Below, piece by piece: positions 57,501-64,000 of a DNA stretch of 64,000 nucleotides. Below the pieces are notes generated by a model. It saw only the letters and a program-made list of their open reading frames with translations. It did not search any database and was not told the DNA's origin. How positions within the stretch are numbered: position 1 is the stretch's first letter; every line of letters begins with the position of its first letter. The translations under genes and the position numbers were made by a program. Source of the stretch: Paramarasmius palmivorus (Eukaryota > Basidiomycota > Agaricomycetes > Agaricales > Marasmiaceae); the NCBI GenBank assembly GCA_037176845.1, contig JAYKXP010000152.1, positions 40,655-104,654 of the forward strand, in the 5' to 3' direction.

Positions 57501-59121
57501 AGTCAACAGTGATGTGGTTTGACTTTTCTTTTCAGATATACTACAACTTACCCCGCCCAAGTATTCTGGGAAAATTGGTGGCGTCTGGGCTGGCAGCGCC
57601 TCTGTGGAGATACGACAGTCATCAAAAACGAACATTTGAACGAAAGACAGCTTACAGGTTTCTTCAAACTGCTAGAGAACGTTCGCATTAATTCCACTTC
57701 AAGCAATCCCCGTTCAAGTTGGTTGCTCATCCTTTAATCCCATCTCCCATCTCCTGTTCGTTCTCTTTCAGGCCGAGCCCGAGACTTGCATTCCATTTCT
57801 GTTCGCCGATGTTTGACTACCACGATATCGGCAGTGCCCCCTGGCTGAATTGCTCCTGCCATAGCGAGTCAACCAACTTACGTAGCCCAGCGAGCAGCAC
57901 CGGTATACCTCCAGCAATCCTATCGCCGTCACCGTCAAGCGAACGAATTACCTGACTCGTCTCTTGTACAGATGCGAAACCGGCGTTTGTCTCAGCTTTG
58001 TAGAGGGAGCTTTATCTAGTAAGTGATATGATACTGCAGTCCATTCTTCATAATTATTACGGAGGTTGGTATACAAGTGCCAAAATGAACTATGTATGCG
58101 AGGTCCAAATCGGGACATTCTGAGTTGTGGGCTCCCGCTTTGTCGCTCAACAATACGAGCTGGATACCGAAGCAGTCGAGTAAAACTGTCGAAAGGTACG
58201 AAACAATGTCCAGTTTCAATACAATCTTCTGCTATGGGTCCACTGGACTATGTCTTGCTCTCAAGTATTGTTACTGTAAGCACCCATCAGTATTCGTGAA
58301 ACGAACGACAATCGCACCAGTGCCAAAAGCATTTTAATTCCCATTTCAACATTGCGTGTATCGCCCTTGGTGAATATTCTGCGTGTGAATCAACCATAAT
58401 CGGGTTGAGAACGCGCTGAAAATGATTTTCTATGGCATAAAATAGATGCCGGAATAGAAAGAAGGGATATGTACGGTCTAAACAGCGGGTATGGACTGTA
58501 ATAGGAATGGAACATTGACAATCCTATCAGATTTGCTCTTCTTCAACGCCTGGAGGTACTCATGCTTCAATTGATTGCAGACGAGTATAACCCTCTCATT
58601 CACTCGCGCGAAACGCTGAGAGTGACGAGCATCATCAAGTACAGCAACTATCGGGAACATCATCCCCGGGTTGAATGTTCACAGGACCTCCCGCCCATTC
58701 TCTATGTAGTCTAATGTTCAAAGAATTTCCTCTTCAAAATCAGTACATTTTCACCGTGAAGGAAACCTTAATCCAGCTTCCATCGCGGCAAACTTCCATC
58801 GCGGCAACATGCTCCGCCAAAAATACTTCGACAAGGGCGAATGGACAATTTGATTCACAGCGTGAATGCTAATTGACTGCTGATGGAGTAGTGCTACCTG
58901 AGGGTCCAAGCGGATGTGGCTTCGTTTCTATCAATGGAATATAAATTAGAGCGCTCTTTGGTTCCCTGGTAGTCAGCTGTGAAAGGCAGGCATGCCTCGT
59001 TTCGCTTGATGATCATTCTGGCTGATGTAAAGTATCGAGCCAATTCAACGAATTGCGCCAAACTGTACCAATTGGTTGTGGTTTAAAATTGCATAGTGTT
59101 GCAGGGCGTCATCCCATTCCC
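54529..59121. other. Long stretch without a resolved gene
   Basis: Several frames on + are open but unrecognised: 54895-55326 (143 residues, no motif), 55460-55530 (MPRYILKSKGKDSCWLIAGR, followed by a GTACGT donor), 56028-56294 (WNVAFSGKLSCFDALGD, WYLSMGSWSYQIQTG) and 57519-57737. Their short length and apparent donors suggest one or two multi-exon genes of a secreted or surface type, or relics. I could not assemble them. Nothing is seen at 58.35-59.1 kb. Confidence 0.3.
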
Positions 59122-59989
59122 ATGTCAAACAAACGGCAAATGTACACTCCCTTACCACAAGAGCCAGAGGAAACTGACCAATCTGGTGACTCTAGTCTAT
59201 GTATAATCGGTCAGATCAAATACTGACTTCCACAAAGCCAAAAAGACAACGATTGCAGTACGGCTATGGATGGGTGTCGTTGCAGCTACCACTTTGTTGA
59301 ACTTTGCCTTCGTCATCTATTTCACCTACATATCATTGGAGCTCCCCAGCTATGACCTTTCGACGCTGGAGTACGGCAACACGTATATCGGTTTTGAAAC
59401 ACTCTACAATAACACAGTGGCCATGGAGTGGAAACCGATCTTGAATAAGGCACGCTACCTTCGACCTATTACCGAGAACACACCCCACGAGGTCATGGAA
59501 GTCGACATTAGCTATAGGCTCGTTCCGGATGGCTACCTACCGTCGTCTCGGGGTCGGAAACTGATGATAAGCGAGCAGGTGAGGTCAATTATTCCCATCT
59601 CCTCAAAATGTTAACATGCTCAGATGTCCACCGTTGCACAATTTCGTACCATTGACTGGGGCATGGAGCGATGCAAGTTAATTCTTAACATTCCGCTAGT
59701 AAATATGAGCGGATTCATGTTGAATCCGGAGCTTAACAGGGTCGATGTCTGGGCTCTCGAATCAGAGTTACCTTCATATTTCAAAAGCCCAACTTGGGAC
59801 AATAAGCCTGCAAGAACCAGACTTGTTGCCACATTCACTGCGTCACCCGGTCAAAGAAACGAATCACCAACATTCCCGTGCCTTGCTGCATCAAATTACA
59901 ACTTCGAGATGGCGTGTTCGGCAGCCACTCCGTTTTGTCATCTCGATCTCATGGATGTCGAAAATAATCAATTGAGTAGGTTCGTTTGA
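59122..59989 (+). CDS. But2-C-domain-like single-pass membrane protein
   Basis: Exon 1 starts MSNKRQMYTPLPQEPEETD. An intron of about 38 nt leads to KKTTIAVRLWMGVVAATTLL and a membrane span through VIYFTYI. Then YGNTYIGFETLYNN, a second intron after SEQ (GTGAGG...CTCAG), and FRTIDWGMERCKLILNIP, VDVWALESELPSYFKSPTWD. The N-terminal cytoplasmic tail, single span, IGFETLY box and D(W/Y)GME(R/Q)CxL box match the Agaricomycete But2-C-terminal-like family, often found next to UstYa-like genes. The domain's role is unknown. It lies in tandem with the UstYa-like gene, 125 bp ahead of it. The 3' end (NNQLSRFV) could include one more intron. Confidence 0.65.
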
Positions 59990-60113
59990 TCCGTATTTCA
60001 GCAGAAAGTGACACATACATTCCTTAGTTTTCTACTTGGAGCAGAGGCAATCTATTTGAGAGTGGGCAGGGATAGCTAACATAAATAGTCCGGCAACAAC
60101 CTTTGTATCTGGC

Positions 60114-60827
60114 TTGAAAAAAATTGGTTTTGATAGGTATCAAGTACAACGGGGGATGCCGGTTCCTGTCTACATAAACCTCATAAAAGAAATACATCCA
60201 ATTCTCATTCGAGTAAATCCCATGCAGCCTTTGCGATATCCTCACATCATTATTGCAATCAATATTGCTCTGGTCAGTGTACTTGAGTACAGGATCTTTA
60301 CGTCTCAGCCATCGGATCGAGTATATGGTACGTTCCCAGTGCCAAGGTTGTCACGAGTTATTCATTACAATCCACAAGATGAAATACACTGTCTAGAAGA
60401 CGACGCATTGTGTCTCTGGCCAGTGGTTGGTGATAGGCTGGTTCGGATGTATGTACAGGATGCGAATCGTTACTCTCTTGACGACAGTCTGGAGACCGAC
60501 AGGGAATGGAAACAGCTGTTTCCAGGACACGGTATTGTCCATCTAGGCAGCAGGGGGGATATGTACCTTCCCTCCATGTTCCACCAATTGCGTTGTCTCG
60601 ACATTCTCAGGATCGGCGTGGTCCGAGTACAAAAGACCAATGGCCTGAACCATCCTAATGAGACAGAGCTCATCAGCCACTGTCTGAATTATATGCGACA
60701 AATTGTGCTTTGCAATTCCGACTTACACCTGCACCCCATTGTTAGGGAAGCACGAGAATGCGTCTGTCGGGACTGGAGGGAGGCATATACAAATCTTGGT
60801 CGAAATCAAAAGGCTTACCCAATGTAG
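60114..60827 (+). CDS. UstYa-like (DUF3328) protein
   Basis: The frame is open without introns. Starts at 60114, 60156 or 60222 are possible; Met at 60222 (MQPLRYPHIIIAINIALVSV) best fits the family, which has one N-terminal membrane span. The C-terminal half carries LFPGHGIVHLGSRGDMYLP, FHQLRCLDILR and ISHCLNYMRQIVLCNSDLHL, then CRDWREAYTN. UstYa proteins have two HxxHC-type motifs, HQLHCL and HC(x)xxLR; here the second is kept and the first reads HQLRC. Family members act as oxidases or other modifiers in fungal RiPP (ustiloxin-like) pathways, in the secretory route. No repeat-peptide precursor lies within several kb. Confidence 0.75.
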   Translation: MKKIGFDRYQVQRGMPVPVYINLIKEIHPILIRVNPMQPLRYPHIIIAINIALVSVLEYRIFTSQPSDRVYGTFPVPRLSRVIHYNPQDEIHCLEDDALCLWPVVGDRLVRMYVQDANRYSLDDSLETDREWKQLFPGHGIVHLGSRGDMYLPSMFHQLRCLDILRIGVVRVQKTNGLNHPNETELISHCLNYMRQIVLCNSDLHLHPIVREARECVCRDWREAYTNLGRNQKAYPM

Positions 60828-61580
60828 CTTTGCAATAAAAGTATAAATTAGACGAAAGCGAGACAAGAGACAATTGATCCTCAAGAGTGAAAGCTCCGAG
60901 TATATGCTATCTACATGTAACCCTTATCCTGTCACTGAGTTACCTGGAATGACAAAATATGAACTTATGATCAGCCGTTTGCCTTAGCAGGCGCTCGTGT
61001 ATCCACCGTTCTTTGCTTTATCAGTTCGATAATCATGTAAACCACATAATGCGCTGTTGCCTTACTTAGCAGTGAGAATTACATTTAGCGAGACATTTAT
61101 TGCCAAATACAAGAGGTGCCCTCGTAGATTAGATGTGTATAAATAGGATTTACAACAGAAACAAAAGAGAAGGCAAAGGACAGAGTTGGTGTTGAACTAA
61201 CAACCTCTCATTCTGCGGTGATTGGTAACATAATACCCCGTAGGGGTCGGCTCGTGGCCGGTGGATTCGGGCTGATTTCAAACCAGTCTTGTTGAATTCT
61301 ACCGACTGTTCCTTCGACACAACTCTACTGTGGCAATGATGGATGATCCAAACAGCGGAGCGAAGGACCTAGTAATATATAAGTCCGCAGCTTTGGCACA
61401 TAGGAGACTTTATGCAATGCACCCAATAGTTACGAGCAAACCAATAAACAGGAATGATTTTCCGCAAAACATTATGATCAAACACGACGCCCGAGACGTG
61501 ACCGTAATGCAGATCGACAAGTATTGCAACAAGCTAGTTTACACTGCACATAACTCTTGGGCTCAGGCCCAAATGCAGTG
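60828..61580. other. No supported gene
   Basis: A 94-residue frame on + (61330-61614) has no motif. A T-arm-like sequence on - at about 61195-61215 has no matching acceptor stem. Confidence 0.4.
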
Positions 61581-64000
61581 TCAGGAGACGTCGGCGGGCA
61601 GTGGAGGAGTGTAAGAAATTAGGACAGAAAGTAAGACATTCAACCAGTGGTCAGAGCCAATCCGGGGATGAAGAAATTGACGATCCCCTGTAGATGTTAG
61701 ATCCCGCATAGCGTTTGCACGAGGGCCAATATTGCCATTGCTATTAGGGTTCGTGTGAACGAGAATCAAATCCTTACGTTCGGTCGGACATACCAGTGGA
61801 GGCAAGGGAATACATTACGGGATATGTGCTAAATTGACAATGTGCAGACCCAATATCTTGTAGCACCGATATATGCACACATGCTGTCTCAAGTCATGTT
61901 TCCAAGTCTCTAAGTCAGATAATTAAAACTTACCAGTAGGAGATGCCATAATGTTTGCCACCTCTGAGAAGCACGAGCTTGCAACGTTTCCCATCAGCGG
62001 CCCTGAATCAAAGAATGCGATCGTTACTCCTGGGAAACCTGTGCTTATACATTCAGCTGGCAAGCGATGTTGGCTACAAAGGAAATGGTCGGGATAAGCA
62101 TATTAGTTAAGACAAAGAAGATGTAGAAGGTTCTCTGTGCTTTAGTTCCAGAGACTGTTCGCAGGTGTATTGTGCTGACGGAAATATATAGTTCGAGACT
62201 GAAATAGCAGTTTGTTGGGGCATTCTTGATCAGATCGTCATTCCCGTACATAGCTAATACTCCATATAATATTTCCACTGTTAAAGACATCGTTCCCAAT
62301 ATGAGGTCTCGATCTGTTCATACGTTTCAGGCAGAGGGGATAGGAGTGCTGACTCCACTTGAGTGCATTGAACTTATGCGAGGCTTCAATTCAATTTTTT
62401 CACACGCAACACAAGTATACAAACTTTCTATGAATAGAAAATCTTATGATGGAGTAAGTATGCTATAGCGACCGGTCTCTCTTGTTTAAAGCGCCAGACA
62501 TTTCCATAAAATGAATGTCCTTTAAAGGGTTTCTTAATCTCGTTCTGCCATGTTCCTCGAAGTCTTCCTTGGTCTTGCTGCGGCCACATCTTTTTCCTTC
62601 TCTTTACTCTATCGCACCATCCACCTCGACTATGGAACACAGTCTGTGCATTCACCGATATGAATTCAGTTTGATAGTTTGAAGACTTGTCTCTTGATAT
62701 GGAATATATTGTAACTGGATTATCTGTTTATATGTCAACCTAGGCTGAAAACAGTTCTTACAGAATTCTATAAGTACGATTACCGACACTTTGCTATGTT
62801 TCTTTCCGTCAGGCCACATCCGCATTCAAATCGAGGACTTGTTCATTATCGCCCTTTCACGCAATGGGGGAGATGTGTGGCTGTATTAACTACCTGGGGG
62901 CACAGGCATCGATAGCTAGGAAATAAGTTTCAAATCGAACTTCTACCTTTCAATGTTTTCATGATATGCATTGCCTATGATAATACTGGGCGCTCAGGAA
63001 GTCTCACAGAAGGTTCATGAATGGGGGTCACCTGCAACATTGCTTCAATGTCCTTCGACAATCCATACTTTGCAGCTGAATGACGTTGGAGGAAGGAGAT
63101 TTGAGCGGTGATAACGGCCGAGAGAATTGGGGCCCATATATTGCCGAGAATTGGCGCGCTATAATATGACTTTGTTGGCGTCGATTGGTTCAGATGGCGC
63201 GCTTATATAAAGACAAACAAATATGAAGTGGACGGAGTTACTTGGCCGTATAAAATCTGTTACACATTGTGGGTCTGTAGAACTTTACGCAGCTTTGTAC
63301 GCGAATATAAACTATCATTTTGGCATTCTATCGTTACTGTGATGAGGCCCACCTAATTACGCTCAGCCATTGCTTATCGTAATTGTATTAAATGACTGTG
63401 GTGATTAGTAACTTCAGAGTATCGGCGTAGTCGCCGGCAAGGGCAACATCGACACATGAAACAATCATCAAAGTCAATGGTAGTAATGCGGGAACAGAAA
63501 TAGTGTAGGTATAGACGGTGACCTTGTTGTTCGGGCCCTGGCCATGTTGGGAACTCACGAATAGTCTGCCAAGAAAGACATCTTGGGACTCAGAAAAACA
63601 ATCTAAATTGGAGTTAGAGTGAACAAGCTTTACATTATTGTGTACATTATATGGCTGTATTTTTTTAAGCTTTAAGTTCTGTCAAAGACTGTAGTGTGGG
63701 TCGTTATTAATATACGGGGAGGTATATGATTTGTCCAGCATCAATTGGACTGGCGATGGAATGTGATAATATCCACGCTCGGAATCAATGACAAAAATTT
63801 TTGACTGGGAATTATCAAGTACGCATTATCTGTGGAATATGGAAGTTAAGTACGATTGATGTTGTGACCACATTTGCAGACACAACCGAAAATCTTTACA
63901 CTTTGCACTATCGGACATCACAGCACGATGACGACAACAAACTCTGAGAGCTTACCTCATTGAAGAAACTGATCAAACAATTGTTTACATGTCGTGCTAA
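61581..64000 (-). other. Possible membrane-protein gene, not resolved
   Basis: On the minus strand several hydrophobic segments lie in order: ISVPALLPLTLMIVSCVDVA (near 63480), then NAPTNCYFSLELYISVST and FYIFFVLTNMLIPTISFVAN (62060-62220), then NVASSCFSEVANIMASP-like sequence near 61960. This resembles a multi-exon polytopic protein of the type seen elsewhere in the window. Frames between 62.3 and 63.4 kb could not be joined, and a TATATAAG on - near 63206 suggests a separate promoter. The gene may run off the right edge. Confidence 0.3.

Noticed and set aside
61180..61260. tRNA-like T-arm on the minus strand
   Set aside because: The TTCAA loop and a GGACAGA-like 3' acceptor strand are visible, but no matching 5' acceptor strand, D-arm or anticodon arm could be found.
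1..64000. LTR or LINE retrotransposons
   Set aside because: I saw no reverse transcriptase, integrase or protease motif and no pair of long direct terminal repeats.

Overview
The window reads as nuclear DNA of a filamentous basidiomycete, most likely an Agaricomycete. Genes are split by many short introns (about 37-70 nt, GTRNGT-type donors, YAG or AAG acceptors). The families are typical of that class: GH76-like membrane-anchored proteins, F-box and BTB proteins, single-pass Cys-rich or Ser/Thr-rich surface proteins, UstYa/But2-like pairs and polytopic membrane families. Two nuclear tRNAs carry introns. I cannot name the species. Exon calls were made by eye, so splice coordinates inside genes are approximate unless stated.

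Layout. 1.7-5.3 kb: a BTB-like hypothetical gene (+) and a GH76-like gene with a C-terminal membrane anchor (-). 8.2-12.6 kb: a very small secreted precursor (+) with three copies of an octapeptide around VRPGPPYW, two followed by Kex2-type KR sites; a wax-synthase-like membrane acyltransferase (-); and an SRPK-like protein kinase (+) lacking the DFG aspartate and ending in a glycine-zipper segment. A tRNA-His(GTG) with an intron follows. 13.4-18.7 kb: a relic of an M35 metalloprotease, then a convergent pair made of a single-pass surface protein (+) and a second GH76-like protein (-). 20.8-22.1 kb: a polytopic membrane protein. 22.7-36.3 kb: a decayed zone with frameshifted F-box and BTB genes, between which lie two related polytopic membrane protein genes (26.6-28.1 and 32.8-34.1 kb). 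36.6 kb: a tRNA-Trp(CCA) with an intron. 38.7-39.6 kb: a third, broken GH76-like copy. 39.9-40.8 kb: a gene-less block dense in AAAGACC motifs and GC hairpins. 41.8-42.3 kb: a complete histone H4 gene with several unusual substitutions. 44.1-48.2 kb: a local array of a Cys-rich surface protein, one intact copy and decayed ones. 49.0 kb: an 8-Cys small secreted protein. 51.0-53.4 kb: a 2.4-kb non-autonomous DNA transposon with target-site duplication, sitting about 100 bp upstream of an intact GNAT acetyltransferase gene. 59.1-60.8 kb: a But2-like membrane protein and a UstYa-like protein side by side.

How the parts may work together. The repeat-peptide precursor is the most novel locus. It could make a secreted peptide signal, or, since UstYa-type proteins modify Kex2-released repeat peptides in fungal RiPP pathways, a modified peptide; the only UstYa-like gene here is 51 kb away, so linkage is speculative. 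Four surface-protein loci end in a PPxY motif, suggesting a shared cytoplasmic WW-domain partner (Rsp5-type ubiquitin ligase is the usual one).
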